Origin: Mycobacterium marinum
GTDB lineage: Bacteria > Actinomycetota > Actinomycetes > Mycobacteriales > Mycobacteriaceae
NCBI RefSeq assembly: GCF_003391395.1
Contig: NZ_CP024190.1
Location: forward strand, 4,402,001-4,466,000
Length of the DNA stretch: 64,000 bases
Reading direction: 5' to 3'
The notes beneath the pieces are model-generated. The model had not been told where the DNA came from and searched no databases. It worked only from the letters and a program-made list of their open reading frames with translations. A program made the translations under genes and the position numbers. Numbering within the stretch: position 1 is the stretch's first letter; each line of letters starts with the position of its first letter. Positions 53,278 to 62,569 of this stretch are shown piece after piece.

Positions 53278-54147
53278 GTGCCTACTCTCAAGGCTGTGGA
53301 CTCCCCGGAACTCGTCGCGGCGCTGACCGGTCACCGGATAGCCGTGCTCACCGGCGCCGGGATTTCCACCGATTCCGGCATACCGGACTATCGCGGACCC
53401 GATTCGCCGCCGAGCAATCCAATGACAATCCGCCAGTTCACGTCGGACCCGGTTTTCCGGCAGCGGTACTGGGCGCGCAATCATGTTGGCTGGCGGCACA
53501 TGGATGACACCGCGCCCAATGCCGGCCATCGCGCGCTGGCCGCGCTCGAACGTGCCGGCGTGGTGACCGGAGTGATCACCCAGAACGTCGATCTGCTGCA
53601 CACCAAGGCGGGCAGCAAGAATGTGGTCAACCTGCATGGCACCTATGCGCAGGTGACGTGCCTGGGCTGTGGTCACACGATCAGCCGCTCGACGCTGGCC
53701 GCCGAACTCGAGTCGCTCAACCCGGGATTCATCGAGCGCGCCGAGGCCGTCGGCGGCCTGGCCGTGGCTCCTGACGCGGACGCTGTTATCGCCGATACCG
53801 AGTCGTTTCGCTACATCGACTGCCGTTGCTGCGGGGGGATGCTCAAGCCCGATATCGTCTACTTCGGCGAGAGCGTCCCCAAAGAACATGTGGATCAAGC
53901 ATTTTCACTGGTCGATCAGTCCGACGCGCTGCTTGTGGCCGGTTCGTCACTGACCGTGTTCTCGGGCTATCGGTTTCTACGTCACGCCGCGGCACGGGGC
54001 ATTCCGGTCGCGATCATCAACCGGGGCCACACCCGCGGAGACGATCTGGCCGACGTCAAAGTCGACGGCGGTTGTTCTGAACTGCTGGTCTTGCTGGCTT
54101 CCGAACTAGCCGCAGCGGTTTACGTGGAACCGATAACCGTTTGCTAG
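53278..54147 (+). CDS. Sir2-family NAD-dependent protein deacylase (sirtuin)
   Basis: A 289-residue sirtuin. The NAD-binding motif is IAVLTGAGISTDSGIPDYRG (GAGIS at 26-30), followed by VITQNVDLLHTKAGSKNVVN (TQNVD) and the catalytic His in NLHGTYAQVTC. The zinc ribbon has Cys pairs CLGCGH and DCRCCGGMLK, with KPDIVYFGESVP and LLVAGSSLTVFSGYRFLRHA after it. These sequences resemble class II (SIRT4-like) sirtuins rather than the class III CobB type of Rv1151c. It should remove acyl groups from lysines or transfer ADP-ribose, using NAD. The start is GTG 53278, with GTG 53296 as an alternative. The position opposite nadE is not found at this locus in H37Rv as I recall it. Confidence 0.9.
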   Translation: MPTLKAVDSPELVAALTGHRIAVLTGAGISTDSGIPDYRGPDSPPSNPMTIRQFTSDPVFRQRYWARNHVGWRHMDDTAPNAGHRALAALERAGVVTGVITQNVDLLHTKAGSKNVVNLHGTYAQVTCLGCGHTISRSTLAAELESLNPGFIERAEAVGGLAVAPDADAVIADTESFRYIDCRCCGGMLKPDIVYFGESVPKEHVDQAFSLVDQSDALLVAGSSLTVFSGYRFLRHAAARGIPVAIINRGHTRGDDLADVKVDGGCSELLVLLASELAAAVYVEPITVC

Positions 54148-54233
54148 CAGTGCCTTTGATCGCCAGCTTGACCAGCGGATGCCCCTGCGCGAAGGCCGAT
54201 GGCCCAGTTTGGCCGATGCCATGTCCCCCACCG

Positions 54234-55493
54234 TCAGAAGGTGCAGGGCATGCTGCGGATGGCGTGTACGAAGTTGCCGGGCACGTAGACCGGATCACCG
54301 GCCTGGATATCGGGAAGTTGCACAAGTAGCTCGCCGAAGATGGCACGCAGTTGCGCGCGGGCCAGATGCGCGCCGAGACAGAAGTGCACTCCACCGCCTC
54401 CGAAGCCCACGTGGGGATTTGGACTGCGGCTCAGATCCAGGCGTTCGGGATGACAGAACGCATCCTCATCCCAGTTTCCGGAGGCATAGAACATCACCAC
54501 CTTTTCCCCCACGCGAATCAGTTGTCCGCCCAGCTCGAAATCCGCGGCCGCAGTGCGGCGAAATGTCATCACCGGCGTCGCCCACCGAACGAGTTCCTCG
54601 ACCGCTGTACCAATCCGAGTGCCGAAATCGGCTAGCAGCCAAGCCTTCTCGCCGGGAAAGTCGGTAAGCGCCTTCAGGCCATGACTGATGGTCTGGCGGG
54701 TGGTGTCATTACCGGCCACCGCAAGCAGCACAAAAAACGCCGCCACATCCGCATCGGCGAGCCTGTCGCCGTCCACCTCGGCGTTGACCAGAGCGCTGAA
54801 CAGGTCATCGCCGGGCCGGTCCCGCCGCTCGGCGGCCAAAGAGGCGGCGACCTGATGCAGATACATCTGATTTTCGAAGAGCACGGCCAGCGGTTCTCGA
54901 CCATTCAGGTAGCGGGGGTCCGCCCAGGAGACCAGCGCATCGGCGGCATGTGCCACCCGCTCACGGTCGGCTTCGGGAATTCCCACCATGTCCGACAGGG
55001 TGCGGATGGGCAGTTCCTTGGCGCAGTGCTCGACGAAATCGACACCACCGCCGGCCATCCGGAGCTCTTCGACAATGCCCTTGGCGTTGATCTTGATCGA
55101 GTCCTCGATGCGACGGACTTGCCTGGGCGTGAATGCCGCGCTGACCAACTTGCGCAGCTTGGTGTGTCGCGGTGGGTCCATCGCCAGAAATGACTGTGAC
55201 GCTTCCAGCAGTTCGGCGGGAACATTCTCGAACAGCACGCCATTGCCGGACAAGAACACCTCGTTAGTGCGGCTGACCGCAACGATGTCAGCGCGCCGGG
55301 TGACCGCCCAGAACCCCGGGTCGTTGGGATCCTGGATGAGCGCGTCTTCGACCGGAGGGTGCCAGCTCACCGGGCGTTCGGCCCGCAACACCGAAAATGA
55401 GCTTTCCCGCTGCGACGCACTCGATGCCCAGAACGCACGCGATGACAGATCGATCGTGTCGTAGGGCCGCACGCTCGCCGAAATTGCCGTCAT
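54234..55493 (-). CDS. Cytochrome P450
   Basis: A 419-residue soluble P450. The I-helix oxygen motif is LLAVAGNDTTRQTISHGL. The ExxR of helix K is in AVEELVRWATPVMTFRRTAA, and the haem loop VGFGGGGVHFCLGAHLARAQ carries the axial Cys at about residue 372. Helix-C region FLAMDPPRHTKLRKLVSAAF is typical of bacterial CYPs resembling the CYP125/CYP142 steroid- and fatty-acid-oxidising group, but the subfamily is not assigned. It needs a ferredoxin and reductase from elsewhere, because none is adjacent. It is divergent from a TetR regulator, with repeated operator-like sites in the 128 nt between, so control by that regulator is likely. Confidence 0.93.
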   Translation of the reverse strand: MTAISASVRPYDTIDLSSRAFWASSASQRESSFSVLRAERPVSWHPPVEDALIQDPNDPGFWAVTRRADIVAVSRTNEVFLSGNGVLFENVPAELLEASQSFLAMDPPRHTKLRKLVSAAFTPRQVRRIEDSIKINAKGIVEELRMAGGGVDFVEHCAKELPIRTLSDMVGIPEADRERVAHAADALVSWADPRYLNGREPLAVLFENQMYLHQVAASLAAERRDRPGDDLFSALVNAEVDGDRLADADVAAFFVLLAVAGNDTTRQTISHGLKALTDFPGEKAWLLADFGTRIGTAVEELVRWATPVMTFRRTAAADFELGGQLIRVGEKVVMFYASGNWDEDAFCHPERLDLSRSPNPHVGFGGGGVHFCLGAHLARAQLRAIFGELLVQLPDIQAGDPVYVPGNFVHAIRSMPCTF

Positions 55494-55542
55494 CGCCGCT
55501 CTCCTTCATCAACTAGGACCCCGGTCACAGACTGACGATGCT

Positions 55543-55574
55543 ATGTCTAGACACTATGTCTAGTCAATATGTCT
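55543..55574. promoter_or_regulatory. Tandem 13-bp repeats, candidate TetR operator
   Basis: TATGTCTAG starts at 55543 and 55556 and a third, imperfect TATGTCTC at 55569, a 13-bp period. The first copy forms the perfect 10-bp palindrome TGTCTAGACA (55544-55553). The array lies between the divergent P450 and TetR genes, about 50 nt from each, where a self-regulating TetR would bind. Confidence 0.6.
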
Positions 55575-55621
55575 CGCGGTTGGCTATGCTCATCCAAGGA
55601 CCAGGAGGTGCCCGGGCAAAC

Positions 55622-56260
55622 ATGGCGTCCATCACCCGAAATGCGCAGGCCAACCGCCGGCAGCGGCGCGAGCAGATGGAATGCCGCCTGCTAGAGGCCA
55701 CCGAGCGACTCATGAACAATGGCGCCAGCTTCACCGAGCTCAGCGTCGATCGGCTGGCGACCGAGGCCGGCATTTCGCGCGCCAGCTTCTACATCTACTT
55801 CGATGACAAGGGCCACCTGCTGCGCCGTCTGGCCGGTCAGGTGTTCGACGACCTGGCCACCGGCGCGCAGCATTGGTGGGACGTGGCCTGGCGCCACGAT
55901 CCGGACGACGTCAGAGCCGCGATGCGCGCCATCATCGCCCGCTATCGCCGTCATCAACCGATCCTCATCGCCCTCAACGAGATGGCCGGCTATGACCCCC
56001 ACACGGCACAAACGTATCGGGACATCCTGACTGCCATCTCCGCGCGATTGGCCCAGGTCATCGAGGACGGCCAGGCCGATGGCTCAATCCGCCCCGAACT
56101 ATCCGCGACCACCACGGCCAACGCGCTCACATGGATGGTCGAGCGAACCTGCCATCAGAACCTACCGAGCAGACCGCCCGAATTCGACGCCGAACTGGCC
56201 GATACGCTTTCTGAAATCGTATGGGGTGCCCTGTATCTCACGTCAACGTCGCTGCGATGA
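55622..56260 (+). CDS. TetR family transcriptional regulator
   Basis: A 212-residue regulator. The DNA-binding helix-turn-helix is FTELSVDRLATEAGISRASF followed by YIYFDDKGHLLRRLAGQVF, the normal TetR start. The basic head MASITRNAQANRRQRREQME precedes it. The C-terminal ligand and dimer domain has YRRHQPILIALNEMAGYDPH and ALTWMVERTCHQNLPSR. ATG 55622 is preceded by CAGGAGG at a spacing of 13 nt. Starts at 55538, 55556 and 55586 are also in frame, but the first two would place the operator-like repeats inside the gene. It is likely to repress the divergent P450. It converges on the long PE_PGRS locus with about 70 nt between. Confidence 0.9.
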   Translation: MASITRNAQANRRQRREQMECRLLEATERLMNNGASFTELSVDRLATEAGISRASFYIYFDDKGHLLRRLAGQVFDDLATGAQHWWDVAWRHDPDDVRAAMRAIIARYRRHQPILIALNEMAGYDPHTAQTYRDILTAISARLAQVIEDGQADGSIRPELSATTTANALTWMVERTCHQNLPSRPPEFDAELADTLSEIVWGALYLTSTSLR

Positions 56261-56330
56261 CGCACCGGGATTGGCCTACCACGACCTCGGCAGGCAGGTC
56301 GCTGATCTGAGCGCAGGCATTCCGGTGCGA

Positions 56331-59300
56331 TTAGTGTGCGCCGGTTCCGCCGGATCCGCCGGCGCCGCCCACGCCGCCGTCGACCAGTGCCGGCCCGGTC
56401 GGCCCGCCGCCGGTCGCGCCACCATGGCCTACTCCGCCAATCCCAACAAGTTCGGTATCGACGAACCGGTCGCCGCCAGCGCCGCCGGTGCCGCCGGTGC
56501 CGCCGGTGCCGCCGTTGCTGCCGCCGAACGGAGGGACGGGTGGGGATCCGTCACCGCCGTTGCCGCCTCGGCCGCCCTTGCCGCCCTGGCCGCCGGGAGC
56601 GTCCCAGCCGTCACCACCGTCACCGCCGTTGCCGCCCGTCCCGCCGTTGCCGGCACCACCAATACCCTGGGCATCAACTCCGCTACCACCCTGGCCGCCA
56701 GTGCCGCCGCCGCCACCTATGCCCCCGAAGCCCATACCGCCGTCACCGCCAGCCCCGCCGGTGCCACCGGTACCCACGCTGGAGTAGCCACCTTCGCCAC
56801 CGGTTCCCCCCCAGCCACCAAAGGCCCCGTTGCCGCCGTCGCCGCCGGCGCCGCCGGTACCGGGTGCGTTGAAACCAGTGGCATTTCCGCCGATGCCACC
56901 CATTCCGCCGGAGCCGCCGTTGCCGAAAGTGCCGAGCTCGCCGGCTGCGCCCGTACTTGATCCGTCCCCACTCAGGCCGCCTTGACCGCCAAGCCCGCCC
57001 GGGCCCCCACCGCCGCCGTCACCGCCCTTGCCGCCATTCTGTGGCGGACCAGAGATGCTCCCGTCAGCTCCGTCACCACCATCGCCTCCCCTGGCACCAA
57101 GGCCGCCGGTACCCCCCTGTCCGCCGTCGCCGCCGGCCCCGGTGGCACCGTCAGTGAACCCCGCGGCGTGAGCCTGACCACCGACGCCGCCAGTACCACC
57201 GGCACCTCCGACACCACCAAAACCGCCGTAGCCGCCATAGCCGCCGTTAGCGCCGCTGCCAGAAGCCATGTCTGCTCCATGCACACCATCGCCACCGGTA
57301 CCGCCCATGCCACCGGTACCGCCGGACCCGCCGAGGCCACCGTTGCCGCCTTTGGCACCGCCGTCGCCACCGGCCCCGCCGACACCACCGGTCGCGCCCG
57401 CCCCGCCCCTTTCACCGTCCGCGGACAATGTGGCACCGCTGTCCCCGACGGTGCCCTTCCCGCCGGTTCCACCGTCACCGCCGTTTCCGCCATTGCCGTA
57501 GAGTCCGCCGTCGCCACCGGCCCCGCCGGCACCACCTTTGACGCCGATAGCACCACTGCCCCCGTTTCCGCCGTCACCGCCGTTACCACCGGTGGTGACG
57601 CCGGATCCAGCTTTGCCGTTTCCGCCAGATGTCGGACCGGCGCCGGCCTGGCCACCGGCCCCGGCGTTACCGGGGTCACCCCCATGTCCGCCGTCACCAC
57701 CACGCTCACCGGAGCCCGCTACCGCGTTGGCGCCGTCACCGCCGTCCCCGCCGATTCCGGCGGTCCCGCCGTCCCCGCCAGCACCACCAACGCCCTGCGT
57801 TCCATCGGAGTAACCCGCGGCTTGGGCCTGACCGCCCTGTCCTCCGGCACCACCAGTTCCACCGGTCCCACCATTTCCGCCCTTACCGCCGGACCCGCCA
57901 TCGATATCGGCCCCGGTGATCCCGTTCGCACCATTTCTGCCGGTACCGCCGGTACCCCCGGTACCCCCGTCTCCACCGCTACCGCCATCACCGCCGTGAC
58001 CGGCCAACGCGCCCCCGCTGCCACCGGCACCGCCCTGACCGCCAGTGCCGCCAGTTCCTCCGGTTCCGCCCGCGCTACCTGCCACAGGGCCGGTGGAGCC
58101 GACCTGGCCCTTGCCGCCGTTCCCGCCGTCACCACCGTCGCCGCCATTGCCGTAGAGCCCGCCGTCACCACCGGACCCGCCGGCACCGCCGTTCACGCCG
58201 GTAGCGCCGCTGGCGCCGTTGCCGCCGTCGCCGCCGTTACCGCCCGAGGTGGGAGCGACCCCGGCCGCACCCTCGACCCCTGCGATGGAACCGGCCCCGC
58301 CTTGCCCGCCGATGCCGCCGACGCCGGGGTCACCGCCGTCGCCGCCGTTGCCGCCGGCCTTCCCGGAGCCGACGTCCGCGTTTGCGCCGTGGCCGCCGTT
58401 GCCGGCGTTCCCGCCGGTCCCGCCCACGCCGCCCGCGCCGCCGACGGCCTGGGTGCCGTCCGCGAATCCCGCGGCCTGAGCCTGGCCGCCTAGGCCGCCG
58501 ACACCACCGGTCCCGCCGGTACCACCGTCACCGCCGTTGCCGCCGTCACCACCGTTTGCGGAGGAGAAAATGCCAGAGGTACCGGTACCACCGCTACCAC
58601 CGGTGCCGCCGGTACCACCGACACCACCGGTACCACCGTCACCGCCGTGGCCGGCCAAGGCACCACCCTTGCCCCCGGCGCCACCGTCACCACCGGTCAA
58701 CCCGGTGTGGCCATTACCACCGTTGCCGCCTCCGATGGTGGTGCTGCCGTTGAAGCCGATGCCCCCGGTGCCCCCGGTGCCTCCGGTGCCGCCATTGCCA
58801 TACAACCCGCCGTCACCGCCGACCCCGCCAGCACCACCTTTCACACCTTGAGAACCGCTGCCGCCGCTACCGCCGTCACCGCCGTTGCCGCCGGTGATGG
58901 GGCTGAACCCATCCGCCCCGTGGGCACCGCCGGTGGAGCCGGCTCCGCCGGTGCCACCGGCGCCACCGGCACCGTTGTCGCCACCATGCCCACCGTTGCC
59001 TCCGGCCGCACCCGAGAATGCCGCCGCGTCGGCACCCTTGCCACCGTCACCGGCGACACCGCCAGCCCCGCCCTCACCACCGGCCCCGCCGACACCCTCG
59101 GTGCCGTCGGCGAATCCCGCGGCCTGAGCCTTACCGCCGGCGCCACCGTCACCACCGGCCCCGCCGACACCACCCTTGCCCCCACTGCCACCGTCGCCGC
59201 CATGAAGATTGCCCCCGGTCACACCCTCAGCGCCGGTAGCACCAAGCCCGCCCGCACCACCGGTCGCGCCGACACCACCGACCCCACCGGCGCCACCGTG

Positions 59301-61112
59301 ACCGCCCAGGGCACCACCCGTGCCACCGGCCCCGCCCATGCCGCCCGCCCCGCCATCACCGCCGTTCTCCCCGGATGCGCCAGCCGCGGTGGCATCCGCC
59401 CCCTGGCCACCGGCTACGCCATCACCGCCGTCCCCACCGGCGCCGCCATTGCCATACAACCCGCCATCACCGCCGGCACCACCGGCACCACCGGCAACCC
59501 CGGCAGAAGCGGCTGGACCGGAGGCGCCGTTTCCACCGTCACCGCCGTTACCGCCGGTGATGGGCCTGAACCCATCCGCCCCGTGGGCACCGACGGTGGA
59601 GCCGGCTCCGCCGGTCCCACCGGCACCACCGGCACCGTTATCGCCACCATGCCCACCGTTGCCCCCGGCCGCACCCGAGAACGCCGCCGCGTCGGCACCC
59701 TTGCCACCGTCACCGGCGACACCGCCGGCCCCGCCGGCCCCGCCGGCACCACCGTCACCCTGCCCGCCCAGGAACCGCAGGAAACCGCCCTGACCGCCAG
59801 AACCGCCCACCCCGCCGGCACCACCAACGCCGCCATTGCCGCCGTTGCCGCCATTGCTCCCGGGCGCGATCCCGGCAGCCCCGGCCCCGCCCGCACCACC
59901 GGCGCCACCAACACCGCCGAGGCCGCCGGCCCCGCCGGAGCCGATCAGCCAACCACCGAGCCCGCCGGCACCACCGTTGCCGGCACTGCCGCCCTCACCA
60001 CCCGCCTCACCAACACCGCCTGCCAGACCGACAGCACCGTCGCCACCCGCTCCACCGTGACCGCCCAACCCCCACAGCCCCACGGCAGCGCCACCGGCGC
60101 CCCCGTCACCGCCGCTACCGGCGACCGCGCCGGTTCCGCCGGCCCCGCCGGCGCCACCGCTACCGAACAGCCGTCCGCCATCGCCGCCACCGCCACCAGC
60201 CCCACCATCGCCAGAGTCCGAATTGACTCCGCCGATACCGCCAGCCCCGCCTCGACCCCACAACCCGCCATGACCGCCATCGCCACCGGCCCCGGCACTA
60301 CCGGAGCCCGCGCTGTCACCACCGGCACCGCCGGTGCCGCCGATGCCGAACAATCCGCCGTTTCCGCCGGCCCCGCCGGCACCCCCGCTTAGACCAAGCC
60401 CCTGCCCCCCGGCACCGCCGGACCCGCCGGCACCCAGCAACCAGGCCCGCCCGCCGGCACCTCCAACACCCCCGTTGACCGGGCCCTCACCGCCAACTCC
60501 CCCGGTCCCACCGTTGCCGTACAGCCATCCGCCGGCGCCGCCGGCCCCACCGACACCGCCGGTACCGGAAGCCCCGGCCTGGCCTCCGGCGCCGCCGGCA
60601 CCGCCATGGCCGAGCAACCCCGCCGACCCGCCCGCGCCACCGGATTGACCGACCGCGCCGGAGCCGCCGGCGCCGCCGTTACCCCACAGAATTCCGCCAG
60701 CCCCACCGGCTTGCCCGGTCCCCGCCACCCCATCGGCGCCATTGCCGATCAGCGGCCGCCCAAACCAGTTCTGGCTGGGTGCATTCACCAAACCCAGCAC
60801 GTCTTGCTCCACGGCCTGCAACCACGAGACGCTGGCCGACTCGCTGGCCGCGTAGCTGTTGCTCCCCGCGGTCAACAGCGCGACAAAGCGCTCATTGAGG
60901 GCCGAGATTCGGGTGCTGATGGCCTGTTATTCCTGGGCATGGGTGCCGAACAAGGCCGCGATCGCGACCGACACCTCATCGGCACCGGCGGCCAGCACCG
61001 TCGTCGTGGCGCCCGCCGCCGCTGCGTTGACCGCATGGATCGACGAACCAATGCGCGCCAAATCCGAAGCCGCCGTCGCCACTGCTTCCGGCGCCACACT
61101 CACGAATGACAT
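56331..61112 (-). pseudogene. Giant PE_PGRS gene interrupted by an in-frame ochre codon at codon 62
   Basis: From ATG 61112 the frame reads MSFVSVAPEAVATAASDLAR, a proper PE domain, up to ALFGTHAQE and then TAA (60929-60927). The same frame resumes with QAISTRISALNERFVALLTA, the remainder of the PE hairpin, then the NAPSQNWFGRPLIGNGADG linker and some 1450 PGRS residues ending in GGSGGTGAH. In intact relatives the stop codon position is Tyr (AQ-x-YQ), so a TAC/TAT to TAA change is the simplest cause. No frame change is involved. Without the stop the product would be about 1,592 aa. Translation restart at a TTG (60875) would lack most of the PE export domain. Possible sequencing error is the main alternative. 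Contains the super-repeats described separately. Confidence 0.85.
57100..59790 (-). repeat. Four copies of a ~654-bp super-repeat within the PGRS region
   Basis: The anchor encoding GQAQAAGF or a variant recurs at 57165, 57819, 58473 and 59121 (spacings 654, 654, 648). A second anchor encoding GLYGNGG recurs at 57491, 58145, 58793 and 59447 (654, 648, 654). The units span about 218 codons. Two of them share a nearly identical ~180-bp block (about 58890-59070 and 59550-59730) with only scattered single-base differences, pointing to recent duplication or gene conversion. Outer limits are approximate. Confidence 0.8.
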
Positions 61113-61462
61113 CTGCTATCCCTCCCCGAGAAATCTCACGATAACTTGGGCGAACCGCGCACTGCCTGGACAGCGAAATCACCATAGAAAGTTGAAATCC
61201 CTACGGCCCCAACATCAACCGCAAAAATCTCAGCGCAAGACTTCTACCTGTGGACATAGACCGAGTACCCGGCGATGGTTATCTCACTGCTAAGAAAAGT
61301 GACCACGGCAATTCCACTTCAAAATCTTTGGCGCCAAACCACCGTCGACAGCAGCGACGACGCGGTCGGCCAATCAATGCCGACGACACCACATCGGCCC
61401 GTCAAGGAAACGCTGGAACGGCCGTCCAGCCGCCTGGCAGGGGAAGGCCGAGGCCAACTCGC
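61113..61462. other. Intergenic region between the PE_PGRS locus and proB
   Basis: 350 nt upstream of the broken PE_PGRS gene and downstream of proB on the same strand. It is less GC-rich than its surroundings near 61130-61330. I see no RNA gene, strong hairpin or credible small gene. It should contain the PE_PGRS promoter. Confidence 0.4.
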
Positions 61463-62569
61463 TTATACCGCGACCAGGTCGTCGGCGTGGACCGCGGGCC
61501 GGCGCAGCTCACCGGGTAACTCTGAGGTGGACCGGCCCATCATGGTGGCCAACTCCGTCGCGTCATAGGCAACCACACCGCGGGCCACCATCGTCGCGTC
61601 GGGCCCACACAGATCAACGACATCGCCGCCAAAGAACTTGCCCGCCACTGCCGTGATGCCCGCCGGCAGCAACGAGCGCCGATGCCCGACGACGGCCCGC
61701 ACAGCACCTTCGTCGAGGGTCAGCGATCCGGCGGACTCGGCCGCATAGCGTACCCAGAATCGGCGGGCCGACATGCGTTCGGACCGCGCGGCGAAGACGG
61801 TGCCCACCGACGCGTCGGTGAGTGCGGCCGCCGCATCCGCCGCAGGAGCGAGCAACACCGGAACTCCGGCATCCGCGGCCAGCAGCGCCGACGACATTTT
61901 CGACGCCATGCCGCCGGTGCCCAGGTGGCTGCCTTGCCCGGCGACTACTCCATCGAGGTCGGCCGGACCGGACACCTCGGGAATGAATCTGGCGTTCTGG
62001 AATTTTCGTGGATCGGCATCGTAGAGGCCGTCGATGTCGGAGAGCAGCACCAAGGCGTCCGCACCTACTAGGTGCGCTACCAGCGCCGAAAGCCGATCGT
62101 TGTCGCCGAAGCGGATCTCGTTGGTAGCAACCGTATCGTTCTCGTTGACGATTCCCACCGCATGCAGCGCCCGCAGCCGGTCCAGTGTGCGCTGGGCATT
62201 GGTGTGTTGCACCCGCATCGCAATGTCGTGTGCCGTCAACAACACCTGCCCTACCGTGCGGCCGTAGCGGGCGAAGGCGGCACTCCACGAGTTCACCAAC
62301 GCCACCTGACCGACGCTGGCCGCCGCCTGCTTTGTCGCCAGGTCCTTTGGCCGACGTGATAGTCCGAGCGGTTCGATGCCGGCAGCGATCGCCCCCGAAG
62401 ACACGATGACGACGTCGGTACCGGCCTTCATCCGCGACTCGATCGCGTCGGCCAGTTCAGCCAGCCTGCCGGCGTCGAACACCCCCGATGGCGTGGTCAG
62501 TGCCGTCGTCCCAACCTTGACCACGACACTGCGGGCGGTGCGAATGGCTTCGCGGTGCGGGCTGCCCAT
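61463..62569 (-). CDS. proB: Glutamate 5-kinase
   Basis: A 368-residue ProB (Rv2439c), the first and feedback-controlled step of proline synthesis. The amino acid kinase fold shows SVVVKVGTTALTTPSGVFDA, DVVIVSSGAIAAGIEPLGLS, GIVNENDTVATNEIRFGDND (glutamate and proline site) and VGADALVLLSDIDGLYDADP, with HLGTGGMASKMSSALLAADA for ATP. A C-terminal PUA domain follows (GAVRAVVGHRRSLLPAGITA). The ATG at 62569 overlaps the obg TGA by one base (TGATG), so ProB is made by coupled translation after Obg. The gene order obg-proB is conserved with H37Rv. Confidence 0.95.
   Translation of the reverse strand: MGSPHREAIRTARSVVVKVGTTALTTPSGVFDAGRLAELADAIESRMKAGTDVVIVSSGAIAAGIEPLGLSRRPKDLATKQAAASVGQVALVNSWSAAFARYGRTVGQVLLTAHDIAMRVQHTNAQRTLDRLRALHAVGIVNENDTVATNEIRFGDNDRLSALVAHLVGADALVLLSDIDGLYDADPRKFQNARFIPEVSGPADLDGVVAGQGSHLGTGGMASKMSSALLAADAGVPVLLAPAADAAAALTDASVGTVFAARSERMSARRFWVRYAAESAGSLTLDEGAVRAVVGHRRSLLPAGITAVAGKFFGGDVVDLCGPDATMVARGVVAYDATELATMMGRSTSELPGELRRPAVHADDLVAV

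Noticed and set aside
53013..53291. 92-codon minus-strand frame upstream of the sirtuin gene
   Set aside because: It has no ribosome site or recognisable features, and lies in the divergent promoter region.
56331..60875. CRISPR-like array in the repeated region
   Set aside because: The repeats are coding GGxGG triplets and long super-repeats. There are no short identical repeats with unique spacers, and no cas genes.
60876..61112. Frameshift as the cause of the split PE_PGRS gene
   Set aside because: The PE part and the PGRS part are in the same frame, 237 nt (79 codons) apart, with a single TAA between, so a nonsense change and not an indel explains it.
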